NCBI RefSeq assembly: GCF_945901735.1
Contig: NZ_CAMDLM010000009.1
Location: 1-64,000, forward strand
Length of the DNA stretch: 64,000 nt
Direction of reading: 5' to 3'
DNA from: Limnohabitans sp. Rim8
Lineage (GTDB): Bacteria; Pseudomonadota; Gammaproteobacteria; Burkholderiales; Burkholderiaceae_C
Positions 16,924-25,252 of the stretch are shown one piece after another. The translations under genes were made by a program, and so were the position numbers. The notes beneath the pieces are model-generated. The model had not been told where the DNA came from. It saw only the letters and a list, made by a program, of their open reading frames with translations, and ran no database searches. Position 1 is the stretch's first letter. Every line of letters begins with the position of its first letter.

Positions 16924-18441
16924 ATGAAAACCGTTTTTGTTTTATTCGACTCGCTTAATCGCAAAGCCTTGAGTTGCTATGGCGGCAAAGACATCGCTAC
17001 CCCCAATTTTCAACGCTTGGCAGACCGATCTGTGGTGTTTGACAACCATTACGTGGGCAGCTTGCCCTGCATGCCCGCACGACGTGACTTGCACACAGGT
17101 CGACTGAATTTTCTGCACCGCGGGTGGGGGCCGCTGGAGCCGTTTGACCATTCTTTTGCAGCGCTGCTGCACAAACACAATGTCTACAGCCATTTGATTT
17201 CAGACCACTTCCATTACTGGGGAGATGGTGGTGCCACTTACCACAACCGTTACGACACCTACGATTTCATCCGTGGGCAGGAAGGCGACCCTTGGAAGGC
17301 GATGGTGGACCCGCCTTGGAAGCGTTTCAAAGAGATGTACCACTCCGTTCAGTATTCAGAGCAGCGGCGCAACAAGTTGTCGCGCAACATGATCAACCGC
17401 GAACACATCAAGGAATACCCAGACTTTCCATCGGTCAGGTGCTTTGATTCCGGCTTGGATTTTCTCAACACCAACCAAAGCGCAGACCAATGGTTGCTCC
17501 ACCTGGAAACGTTTGATCCGCACGAGCCTTTTCACGCACCCAAAGAGTTTCGCCAAGCTTTTTCGACCGATTACAAAGGCCCCACACTGGACTGGCCCCC
17601 CTATGCGCGCGTGACCGAGACCTTTGACGAATGCGAAGAGTTGCGCGCCAACTACGCTGCCATCATCGCGCTGTGTGACCACGAGTTGGGGCGTTTGCTG
17701 GACCATTTTGATGCCCATGATTTGTGGAAAGACACCGCTTTGATCGTGACCACTGATCACGGTTTTTTGTTGGGTGAGCACGATTGGTGGGCGAAAAACA
17801 TCATGCCTTGTTACAACGAAGTGGCGCACATTCCGTTGTTCATTCATCACCCCAAGCATGTGGCGCAAGCCGGCACCCGAAGGCAATTGCTCACCCAAAC
17901 CATGGACATCATGCCCACGCTGATGGACATTTATGGTGCGCCGTTGCCACCCGAGGTGTCAGCCCATTCTTTGCTACCCGCCTTGGCAGATGTGCAGTTG
18001 CGCAACCGTGAAGCCTGTATTTACGGTGTTTTTGGCAGCGCTGTGAACGTGACCGACGGGCGATACACCAGCTTCATTTATCCGCCCGATGTGCATGGGG
18101 GCAATTTGAATCAGTACACCTTGATGCCCATGCACATGAAAGAGTTTTTCAGCATTGACGAGCTGCAGCAAGCGCAACTGGTGCCTTCGATGCCCTTTTC
18201 GAGGGCCGCTCCGGTGATGAAAATCCCGGCGACGCCCAAATCGCCTTTCTACAACCACCAAGGGCCTGGCACCTTGAAAGACACCGTCTCTGCGGTGTTT
18301 GATTTGCAAACCGATCCTTTGCAAAAAACACCGTTGACGGACCCCCTCATCCAAGCGCGGATGCACCAATTGGCGATAGACCAAATGAAAGTTCAACATG
18401 CACCGGCTGAATATTTCGACCGGCTTGCGCTGGCCGCATGA
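16924..18441 (+). CDS. Type I sulfatase (formylglycine-dependent, arylsulfatase family)
   Basis: A 505-residue member of the alkaline phosphatase/sulfatase superfamily. The sulfatase signature C-x-P-x-R is present as Cys49-MPAR-Arg53, the Cys being the residue converted to formylglycine in active enzymes. Metal-binding positions are visible near Asp9 (VLFDSLNRKALSCYGG) and in TTDHGFLLGEHDWWAK. There is no signal peptide, so it is predicted cytosolic and would act on an imported sulfate or phosphonate ester. The ATG at 16924 is preferred over the TTG two codons earlier. It heads an operon with a Bug receptor and an aldose epimerase. No formylglycine-generating enzyme is encoded in the window. 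Confidence 0.88.
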   Translation: MKTVFVLFDSLNRKALSCYGGKDIATPNFQRLADRSVVFDNHYVGSLPCMPARRDLHTGRLNFLHRGWGPLEPFDHSFAALLHKHNVYSHLISDHFHYWGDGGATYHNRYDTYDFIRGQEGDPWKAMVDPPWKRFKEMYHSVQYSEQRRNKLSRNMINREHIKEYPDFPSVRCFDSGLDFLNTNQSADQWLLHLETFDPHEPFHAPKEFRQAFSTDYKGPTLDWPPYARVTETFDECEELRANYAAIIALCDHELGRLLDHFDAHDLWKDTALIVTTDHGFLLGEHDWWAKNIMPCYNEVAHIPLFIHHPKHVAQAGTRRQLLTQTMDIMPTLMDIYGAPLPPEVSAHSLLPALADVQLRNREACIYGVFGSAVNVTDGRYTSFIYPPDVHGGNLNQYTLMPMHMKEFFSIDELQQAQLVPSMPFSRAAPVMKIPATPKSPFYNHQGPGTLKDTVSAVFDLQTDPLQKTPLTDPLIQARMHQLAIDQMKVQHAPAEYFDRLALAA

Positions 18442-18472
18442 CCTCTGTACTTCACTTAAAAAGGACTGAACG

Positions 18473-19432
18473 ATGAAATTCTTGATGGCATTCTTAATTT
18501 TGATGAGCCCAATTTTCGGGGCTTGGTCGCAAACCGACTTCCCCAACAAACCGATCACTTTGGTTGTGGCCACCCCGGCAGGGGGTGCAACAGACAAAAC
18601 CGTACGTTTGCTGGCCAAGCAGTTGCAACTCAAGTGGAAGAACGGTGTTGTGGTTGAAAACAGGGTCGGCGCTTCAGGCAATATTGCCTCAGCTTATGTG
18701 GCCAAAGCCAACCCTGACGGCTACACCTTGCTGGTGTCTGCCGGGCCATTTGGTATCAATCCCAGCCTGTTCAAAACCTTGCCTTTTGACACCAAAAAGG
18801 ACTTTGTACCCGTTGCACAGATTTCCAGCTTTGCCAGCGTGCTCCTGGTTCACGAATCCTTCCCAGCCAGATCATTGAATGACTTCATTGCCGCGGCTAA
18901 AAACCCCAAAGAACCGCTGGCCTATGCTTCAGCTGGCAGCGGAACCGCGCAACATCTGGGTGTGGAGCTGTTGAAAAGCAAACTCAAATTGAACCTCAAC
19001 CACATTCCCTATAAGGGCGGAGCACCCGCCATGAACGACTTGCTGGCGGGTCATGTCAAAGTCATGTTGGCAGGCATGGGCGATGCCAGCCCCCATCTGA
19101 ACTCGGGCAGGGTCGTGCCACTGGTCACCACAGGAAAGACCCGTTCGGCCTTGTTGCCCAACATCCCAACCCTGCAAGAGTTGGGAATTTTGGACTTTGA
19201 CGCTTCCGGCTGGTGCGGCTTGCACGCCCCCGCCGGAACACCTGCTGAATTGATCAACAAGATCAACCAAGATGTCATGGCCGCATTGGCCGATCCTGCC
19301 GTGCGTCAAGGCATGGCCGCCATGGATGTCGAGCCTCGGCCCACCACGGTTCCAGAGTTCAGGCAGTTCATGGACAGTCAGTTTGTCAAGTGGAAAGAGG
19401 CTGTCGAATTCTCTGGCGCCAAAGCAGATTGA
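18473..19432 (+). CDS. Bug-family (TctC-like) periplasmic solute receptor, sulfatase operon
   Basis: A 319-residue secreted receptor with a signal peptide (MAFLILMSPIFGAWSQ, cleaved near GAWS). Family signatures are FPNKPITLVVATPAGGATDKTVRLLA, ENRVGASGNIASAYVAKANPDGYTLL, YASAGSGTAQHLGVELL and HIPYKGGAPAMNDLLAGHVKVML. Bug receptors trap small carboxylates or other anions and deliver them to tripartite tricarboxylate transporters. It follows the sulfatase by 31 bases with an AAAGGA site, so the ligand may be the sulfatase substrate or a related compound. No TctA/TctB genes are nearby. Confidence 0.93.
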   Translation: MKFLMAFLILMSPIFGAWSQTDFPNKPITLVVATPAGGATDKTVRLLAKQLQLKWKNGVVVENRVGASGNIASAYVAKANPDGYTLLVSAGPFGINPSLFKTLPFDTKKDFVPVAQISSFASVLLVHESFPARSLNDFIAAAKNPKEPLAYASAGSGTAQHLGVELLKSKLKLNLNHIPYKGGAPAMNDLLAGHVKVMLAGMGDASPHLNSGRVVPLVTTGKTRSALLPNIPTLQELGILDFDASGWCGLHAPAGTPAELINKINQDVMAALADPAVRQGMAAMDVEPRPTTVPEFRQFMDSQFVKWKEAVEFSGAKAD

Positions 19433-19443
19433 GCCATTTGCCC

Positions 19444-20400
19444 ATGCCGTCTTTGGCCGTTTGCCCCACGGTTCGCCTTCAGGCAGGTCATTACGTTGCA
19501 GAAATTTCGCCCTCTGCTGGAGGGCGTCTGCTGTCTTTGACACACACACATGGAAGCGCGCCCATCGATTGCATCGTGCCTTGGCGCGGCGAAGAGCCGT
19601 TTCACACGCATGACTGGCCCAAAGCGGGCGCCTTTGTGATGCTGCCCTTTACCAACCGGTTAGCGCCTGCGCAGTTCATGTGGTGTGGCAAAGACATCAC
19701 ACTCGACAACGCGTCACCGACCCAGCAGGGATTGCATGGCTTTGGACATAGAAGTCCTTGGCAGCTGCTGCAGACCACAAACAGCACTGCAGAACTGCAA
19801 ATGGGGCACGCCGGTGCAGATGCCGAATGGCCGTGGTCATTTGAGGCCAACTTGACATACCAGCTCAGTGAGGAAGGGTTGCGGGTCCAAATTTCTGTCT
19901 GCAACACCGCCGCAGAGGCCATGCCCTTGAGCTTGGGTTGGCATCCTTTTTTGCCTTACGCAGCGGCAACGCCTAACCCAATTGATGTATGGCGCGTTCA
20001 CGCACAACGACAACATGTGATTGGATTAGACGGTTTAGGCCATGCTGAAGCTTCTATGACGCAAGGTCCAATGCAAACCTTTCCCTTGCCCGTAGAGCAA
20101 GCGGGCACCGTCGCCTTTGAGAATTACAGCGGCCAAATCAAGCTGCCATTGACCCGGGACTGGCAATTGACGCTGCGCAGCCAACATGCCCCACATTTGC
20201 TGATTCACACCCCATTGGGCTTCAATCATGTTTGCGTGGAGCCGATCACTGCTTTGCCGGGTGCATTGCGCAGCGCTGCGACTTCACACAAGCTGCTCAG
20301 CTTGTTGCCTGGCGAGAGCCGCTCCTTGGTTTGCAGCTTGGGCTTGGAGGATGCCTCTGACACGGGCATCAGAGCCGCTTCACAACCCGCCAGTTTTTGA
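19444..20400 (+). CDS. Aldose 1-epimerase (GalM-like mutarotase)
   Basis: A 318-residue cytosolic protein of the galactose-mutarotase superfamily, which interconverts alpha and beta anomers of sugars. Landmarks are substrate-binding VMLPFTNRLAPAQF, GLHGFGHRSPWQ (catalytic His candidate), SLGWHPFLPYAAA (second His) and the C-terminal base Glu in FNHVCVEPITALPGA. Start MPSLAVCPTV (ATG at 19444) lies 12 bases after the Bug stop; the upstream extension in the ORF track overlaps the receptor gene and is unlikely. Its presence with a sulfatase and a receptor suggests that the imported compound is a sugar or sugar sulfate, which is inference. Confidence 0.88.
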   Translation: MPSLAVCPTVRLQAGHYVAEISPSAGGRLLSLTHTHGSAPIDCIVPWRGEEPFHTHDWPKAGAFVMLPFTNRLAPAQFMWCGKDITLDNASPTQQGLHGFGHRSPWQLLQTTNSTAELQMGHAGADAEWPWSFEANLTYQLSEEGLRVQISVCNTAAEAMPLSLGWHPFLPYAAATPNPIDVWRVHAQRQHVIGLDGLGHAEASMTQGPMQTFPLPVEQAGTVAFENYSGQIKLPLTRDWQLTLRSQHAPHLLIHTPLGFNHVCVEPITALPGALRSAATSHKLLSLLPGESRSLVCSLGLEDASDTGIRAASQPASF

Positions 20401-20591
20401 TTTGGCTTTGTACCGTGCTGGATCTCATGTCTTGAATGCGGCAGGAGTGGCTATGTTGCGCTGGCGTCGGAGGTGGTTGACGACGCGGGTGGACAACGGC
20501 AAAACCATCCACGCCCATCTCATGCTGTCCCTGGCGCAGGACAGGATGCTGAGTTGGAAGACACGCCCTTCAACGACCCCCAATCGAAACA

Positions 20592-20625
20592 CTGCTGGCC
20601 TTAGGCAAGCGCCTGAGGCCAGCAG
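20592..20625. terminator. Long hairpin between convergent genes, probable bidirectional terminator
   Basis: A 15-bp stem with one wobble pair (ctgctggccttaggc / gcctgaggccagcag) and a 4-base loop sits between the convergent epimerase and phoD genes, about 20 bases after the phoD stop. It is flanked by short A and T runs (AAAAC to the right, GTTTCG on the minus strand). The rest of the 240-base gap shows no gene. Confidence 0.6.
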
Positions 20626-20643
20626 CAAAACTTCAGCGATCGG

Positions 20644-22365
20644 TCATGAAGCAACTGCGGAATTCATGGTGACCGTTTTGCTCAAGGTGCTGGTGAAGGT
20701 GCGGTTGGTGATGGTGTTCACAAAGAACCATTCGCCCTTGGCTTCGTTGGCCGTGAACGTCATTTTCAGGTAGCCGCGCTGGGATGCATCCATCCACTTC
20801 AGATCGTCGATCACCCCTTCAAAAATGCCTTTGATTTCAGCGGGTTTGAGTGTGACCAAGTATTCCTCCAGCCCTGGTGAGCTCACCGAGCCGGTGGCAA
20901 ACTCTTCGCCTGCTTTGGTCCCGGCCGGCAGACCACCAGGGATTCCACCTTTCAAGGTCAGATGGCTGTGCCAAGCGTTGTGCGTGTCACCCGCCAGCAC
21001 CACCAGGTTCTTTTTCAACTGCAAAGCTGTAGAAAGCAAGATCTCACGTGTCACTGGATAACCATCCCAAGCGTCCAAGTTGTAGCCCACTTTGGGGTTC
21101 TTGGTTGTGTCCATCAGGTCTGTTTGAGCAGGGTCGCGCAAGCTTGCTGGCGTGTTCTTGGCCACAATGTAATCGGTCACTGCTTTGTTGCCCGCAGCTT
21201 GGGCAGCGGCGGATGTGTCGGTGCTGTTCAACGCAGCCAACGTCGAGGCAGGGAACTCCATGCGTGCCATCAAAACTTGCTGACCCAGCACTTGCCAAGT
21301 GGCTGTGCTGGTCGCCATTTGGGTGGTCAGCCAGTCCATTTGGTCTTTGCCAAGCAATTGACGTGTGGGTGAAGTGATGGCGTTGAAAGCCGCGCCTTGA
21401 GCTGCGGCTCCCTTGAGTCCGAGCAAGTCAGTGATGGCGACCTGCTGATCGCGGCCAATCAAGCGGGTGTCCAGCATGTGCAAGCTGACCAACTTGCCAA
21501 AGTCGAAACTGCGGTAGATCTTGGCCCTGTCAGAACCTGTGCGGATCGGCATCCATTCGTGGTAAGCCTGTAATCCTGCTGCGCGGCGTGCGGCCCATGA
21601 GCCTTCAGTTGCAGGTGTGTGGTTTTCAGCGCCATCTTTGTAGGCGTCGTTGGCGGTCTCATGGTCGTCCCACACCGCGATCATCGGTTTGAGGGCATGC
21701 AGGTTCTTGCTGTCTGGGTCGCTCTTGTATTGGGCGTGGCGGAGGCGGTAATCGGACAACGTCAAAATTTCATTGGCTGGTGCAGAAACTCGTCCCAAGG
21801 TGGCCGCTGTGGTGGAGGCATAACCTGTGGCGGCGTATTCGTAGATGTAGTCGCCCAGGTGCAATGCGTATTCGGCATCGCTGTTGGCGACTTCGGAATA
21901 AACGTTGAAAAAGCCGGCAGGGTAATTGCTGCAGCTCATCACGGCCAATTTGAGGCTGGTGGCGGTGGTGGGCAAAGTGCGGGTGCGGCCAACGGGGGAC
22001 GTGGCCGTGCCGCTGACAAATCGGTAGAAATAGCTGGTGCCCGCCAACAGGCCAGTGGCATCGACTTTGGCCGTAAAACCTGTGTCGGACTTGGCTTCGA
22101 CAGTGCCTTGGGACACGATTTGTGTGAATGCCGCATCGAGGGCCACTTGGTACTGCAAGGCTACTGGGCTGTCATAACCGGGATACTTGGCGTGGGTCCA
22201 GAGGATCACTTGGGTTGCCAAGGGGTCGCCACTGGCCACACCGTAAAGGAACTCAGGCTGAGTCGAAGATCCGCCGCAAGCGGACAGGCTGGCACCTGCA
22301 GTCACGGCGGCAGAGACGCTGGCCACTTTGATGATGAACTCACGGCGGGAAGGGGTGTGCGACAT
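20644..22365 (-). CDS. phoD: PhoD-family alkaline phosphatase/phosphodiesterase, Tat-exported
   Basis: A 573-residue metallophosphoesterase. The N terminus SRREFIIKVASVSAAVTAGASLSACGG combines a twin-arginine signal with a lipobox-like SACG, so it may be a Tat-exported lipoprotein. Metal-site motifs typical of PhoD are present: MSCSNYP, LHLGDYIYEY, AVWDDHETANDAY, LDTRLIGRD and LAGDTHNAWHSHL. It hydrolyses phosphomono- or diesters outside the cytoplasm to supply phosphate. The start at MSHTPSRREF is chosen because 41 upstream residues in the ORF track read through the promoter region. A perfect palindrome lies 26 bases upstream of the start. Regulation by phosphate is expected from the family, but no canonical Pho box was found. 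Confidence 0.93.
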   Translation of the reverse strand: MSHTPSRREFIIKVASVSAAVTAGASLSACGGSSTQPEFLYGVASGDPLATQVILWTHAKYPGYDSPVALQYQVALDAAFTQIVSQGTVEAKSDTGFTAKVDATGLLAGTSYFYRFVSGTATSPVGRTRTLPTTATSLKLAVMSCSNYPAGFFNVYSEVANSDAEYALHLGDYIYEYAATGYASTTAATLGRVSAPANEILTLSDYRLRHAQYKSDPDSKNLHALKPMIAVWDDHETANDAYKDGAENHTPATEGSWAARRAAGLQAYHEWMPIRTGSDRAKIYRSFDFGKLVSLHMLDTRLIGRDQQVAITDLLGLKGAAAQGAAFNAITSPTRQLLGKDQMDWLTTQMATSTATWQVLGQQVLMARMEFPASTLAALNSTDTSAAAQAAGNKAVTDYIVAKNTPASLRDPAQTDLMDTTKNPKVGYNLDAWDGYPVTREILLSTALQLKKNLVVLAGDTHNAWHSHLTLKGGIPGGLPAGTKAGEEFATGSVSSPGLEEYLVTLKPAEIKGIFEGVIDDLKWMDASQRGYLKMTFTANEAKGEWFFVNTITNRTFTSTLSKTVTMNSAVAS

Positions 22366-22390
22366 GCGCGGCTCCAGTGGCGTTGTTGAA

Positions 22391-22410
22391 AAAGTGACAA
22401 TAGTCACTTT
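22391..22410. promoter_or_regulatory. Perfect 8-bp palindrome upstream of phoD, candidate operator
   Basis: Sequence aaagtgac-aata-gtcacttt, a fully symmetric 20-mer located 26 bases before the phoD start codon. Such symmetry with a 4-base spacer is typical of a dimeric repressor or an FNR/CRP-type site rather than of the direct-repeat Pho box. The bound protein is unknown. Confidence 0.55.
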
Positions 22411-22576
22411 GACAGTGCTCAGTGAACCTTTCATGACAGGCCGCATGTACCGCCGCGGTCTTGGCTGAAGTGGGCCGAGGCTTGCCACACCATGAAAGCC
22501 GGATTTTCACATCGTGTCTGAATTTAAGGTGTAAATTTGCGAAAAACGCAAACCCGCTTGAAGAGGACCCGTGCGC

Positions 22577-23923
22577 ATGCAAGCTACCCATCTGGCATCC
22601 CACCGATTTGGTTATTCGCAGCCCCAACTGCAAACCCTCGGACATGATCCAAGGTCTTGGGTCTTGGCGCAGTTTGAGCACCCCGCCTCGTTTGACCCAG
22701 AAGGTCTGGTCGGCAGTGCGAAAGCTTGGCAAATCACGCGCGATGTATTGCAAGCCGCACTCAATCCAACGACCCCACCCAACACCAACCCTTCCCAAGA
22801 CCCCTTGGGTCCTATGACCCCGGCGCGGCAGGTGCTTCGCCAAACCAATCTCCTTGGGCTTGGCAAACGCTGGCAACACATGACGCAGACGACGACGCCT
22901 GTGGCAGAACGCTGGGTGCAGTTTTGGGCCAATCATTTTTGTGTGGCCGCGACCAAAGGAAGCACCTTGGCATTGGTCTGGCCGCACGAATACGAAGCCA
23001 TTCGCCCGCATGCATTCGGCCCTTACAAATCGCTTTTGCGCGCTGCCATCGTGCACCCCGCCATGCTGCTCTATTTGGACAATGCGCAATCGATGGGCCC
23101 GCAATCCACGGCAGGGCGCCGACGCGACCGGGGTCTGAACGAAAACCTGGCCCGCGAATTGCTCGAGCTGCACACCTTGGGGGTGAAGGCGGGCTATACC
23201 CAAGACGATGTGACCCAAACAGCCAAATTGTTAACCGGTTGGACTGTGGGCCCCAATACCGCGGGTGTGACGCGGTTCATGGACAACCTGCACCAACCGG
23301 GCAAAAAAATCATCTTGGGCAACACCTACCCCGAAGGCCCTCAAGCGCTGGATCTGCTGCTCACCGACTTGGCCAGGCATCCTGCATGCGCTGACTTCAT
23401 GGCCAGCAAGCTTTGTCGTCACTTTGTCACCGATGCGCCGCCGGCAGCGCTGGTCCAAGCCGTTGCTGCGCAATTTAGCCGCACCGATGGCGATCTCAAA
23501 GCCGTGGCTGTGGCTTTGTTTAGCCATGATTTGGCGTGGCAAGAAGATCTCCCTCCCAAATTCAAGCGGCCCGAAGAGTGCCTGATCTCGGCCCATCGCC
23601 TGATGCAAAAGAAAGTCACCAACGTGGAAAATTCTGCGTATTGGGTGCAAACCATGGGGCAAGCCATGGCGCGTGCGCCTTCACCCCAGGGCTGGCCCGA
23701 TCTGAGCGCGGATTGGCTGTCGCCTGATGCGGTCATCAAACGGATTCAGTGGGCTGAGCGGTATGGCGAGTTGTACGGCAAAGACATCGATGCGAGAGAC
23801 TTGATGCAACAAGCTTTCGGCCCCAACTTGAGCTCCAGCACCGCGCAAACCATCGCCCGTGCAGAAAGTGGTGCACAAGCGCTGGCGTTTGCATTGGCCA
23901 GCCCAGAATTGATGCGGAGATAA
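22577..23923 (+). CDS. DUF1800 family protein
   Basis: A 448-residue protein carrying the DUF1800 hallmarks: WVQFWANHFCV near residue 115, FGPYKSLLRAAIVHPAMLLYLDNAQS, NENLARELLELHTLGVKAGYTQDDV and LTGWTV. The exact function of the family is not established. It is nearly always encoded next to a DUF1501 protein, as here, where the next start codon lies 4 bases after this stop. No signal peptide is seen, unlike its partner. The ATG at 22577 was preferred to the GTG two codons earlier. It is divergent from phoD, with about 210 bases between, which hold the palindrome and a small tttgcg/cgcaaa inverted repeat. Confidence 0.85.
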   Translation: MQATHLASHRFGYSQPQLQTLGHDPRSWVLAQFEHPASFDPEGLVGSAKAWQITRDVLQAALNPTTPPNTNPSQDPLGPMTPARQVLRQTNLLGLGKRWQHMTQTTTPVAERWVQFWANHFCVAATKGSTLALVWPHEYEAIRPHAFGPYKSLLRAAIVHPAMLLYLDNAQSMGPQSTAGRRRDRGLNENLARELLELHTLGVKAGYTQDDVTQTAKLLTGWTVGPNTAGVTRFMDNLHQPGKKIILGNTYPEGPQALDLLLTDLARHPACADFMASKLCRHFVTDAPPAALVQAVAAQFSRTDGDLKAVAVALFSHDLAWQEDLPPKFKRPEECLISAHRLMQKKVTNVENSAYWVQTMGQAMARAPSPQGWPDLSADWLSPDAVIKRIQWAERYGELYGKDIDARDLMQQAFGPNLSSSTAQTIARAESGAQALAFALASPELMRR

Positions 23924-23927
23924 GTCC

Positions 23928-25091
23928 ATGGCCCGTCCAACATTTTCGCGCCGCGCGCACCTGCAACAACTGGCCCTGGGGGCTGGACTCGCAGCAACGG
24001 GCCTGCTGCCTGCGCGTCTCGCTTTGGCTGCCCAAGCGGAGAACAATCTGTCCGAGCAGCGCTTGGTGGTGGTGCTGCTCAGGGGCGCTTTGGACGGCTT
24101 GTCTGCTGTGCCAGCAATGGGCGACCCCGCTTGGGCAGCCTTGCGCGGTGGTGCAGAAACACCCACTGCGGTGCCATTGGACAGCACCTTTGGCATGCAC
24201 CCCGGCTTGGCGCAATTGCACCGTTGGTATCTCAACAAAGAATTGGCCGTTGTGCATGCTGTGGCCAGCCCTTACCGTGAACGGTCGCACTTCGATGCCC
24301 AGCAGCAACTTGAAAGTGGCGGCGAGCGGCCCTTTGTGCTCAGCACCGGTTGGTTGGCGCGCGCCCTGCAAGCCACGCAGCATTCTGCGGTGGCCATGAC
24401 ACCCGCCATGCCCTTGGCTCTGCGTGGCGCTGACCGCGCCAATACCTGGACGCCCAGCCGCAGGCCCCACAAATCGCAAGACACGCTCGACCGCATCGCC
24501 GCCATGTACGCCGACGATGTTCCTCTGGCAAGCGCCTTGGCCCAAGCCATGGCGCAGCAAGACAAGTTCATGGGTGCAGAACCTTCAACGGGTGCAGGTT
24601 TAACCGCTTTGGCCAAACAAGCAGGGGCCTTTTTGTCCGCCCCTCGTGGCCCGCGCGTCGCTTGGCTCGAAGTGGGTGGATGGGACACACACAGCCAACA
24701 AACAGCGCGACTGGGCCGGTTGCTGCCTGCGTTGGACGAAGCGCTGGCGGTTTTGCGTGAATCGCTCTCGGTGCATTGGGCCACCACCACGGTCTTGGTG
24801 ATGACTGAATTTGGCCGTTCCGCCGCCATGAACGGCAGCCAAGGCACTGACCATGGCACAGCAGGTGTGGCGTTTGTCGCGGGTGGCCAGGTTGCCGGTG
24901 GCCAAGTCCTCACCGATTGGCCGGGACTGGGACGCCACCAATTGCTGGACGGTCGGGACTTGCGGCCAACGCTGGACATACGCTCCCTCATCATGCCGAT
25001 TGTGCAAAGGCAATTTCAGTTGAGCACGGGTGCGATGAACACGGTGCTTCCCAGTGCAACTCAGCCCCTCGACAATTTGTGGCGGGTCTGA
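23928..25091 (+). CDS. DUF1501 family protein, Tat-exported
   Basis: A 387-residue protein with a twin-arginine-type signal (TFSRRAHLQQLALGAGLAATGLLPARLALAA). The mature part has family landmarks LVVVLLRGALDGLSAVPAMGD, VASPYRERSHFDAQQQLESG, WLEVGGWDTHSQQ, TTTVLVMTEFGRSAAMNGSQGTDHGTAGVAFVAGG and the C-terminal RPTLDIRSLI. The family belongs to the alkaline-phosphatase-like fold (sulfatase-related) but has no firmly known substrate. It forms a tight two-gene operon with DUF1800. The 160 bases to the convergent LacI gene contain a T-rich patch but no convincing terminator. Confidence 0.87.
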   Translation: MARPTFSRRAHLQQLALGAGLAATGLLPARLALAAQAENNLSEQRLVVVLLRGALDGLSAVPAMGDPAWAALRGGAETPTAVPLDSTFGMHPGLAQLHRWYLNKELAVVHAVASPYRERSHFDAQQQLESGGERPFVLSTGWLARALQATQHSAVAMTPAMPLALRGADRANTWTPSRRPHKSQDTLDRIAAMYADDVPLASALAQAMAQQDKFMGAEPSTGAGLTALAKQAGAFLSAPRGPRVAWLEVGGWDTHSQQTARLGRLLPALDEALAVLRESLSVHWATTTVLVMTEFGRSAAMNGSQGTDHGTAGVAFVAGGQVAGGQVLTDWPGLGRHQLLDGRDLRPTLDIRSLIMPIVQRQFQLSTGAMNTVLPSATQPLDNLWRV

Positions 25092-25252
25092 TTTTTTTTT
25101 GGATCGGGTGGCCTGTCGTTATTTTTAGAGTTTGAAGAAGGCTGTTGGGCAGATGCTGGCGTTTTGTGGCAATGGCGATCAGCACGCAAGTGAAGGCTGC
25201 GCTCCATAATGCGTCTTGACCGCGTTCCCGTTCAGGAGTGTCATCAAACGTC

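Noticed and set aside
20401-20591. Short ORFs between the epimerase and phoD
   Set aside because: No ribosome-binding site, no motif and unusual composition; treated as non-coding.
22391-22440. Possible Pho box upstream of phoD (CTGTCA and TTGTCA on the minus strand)
   Set aside because: The two half-sites are about 15 bases apart instead of 11, so the direct-repeat rule is not met; the palindrome is the better explanation.
25092-25252. Possible small gene or terminator between DUF1501 and the LacI gene
   Set aside because: Only a T-rich patch and shadow ORFs are present; no stem with a T run and no start signal.
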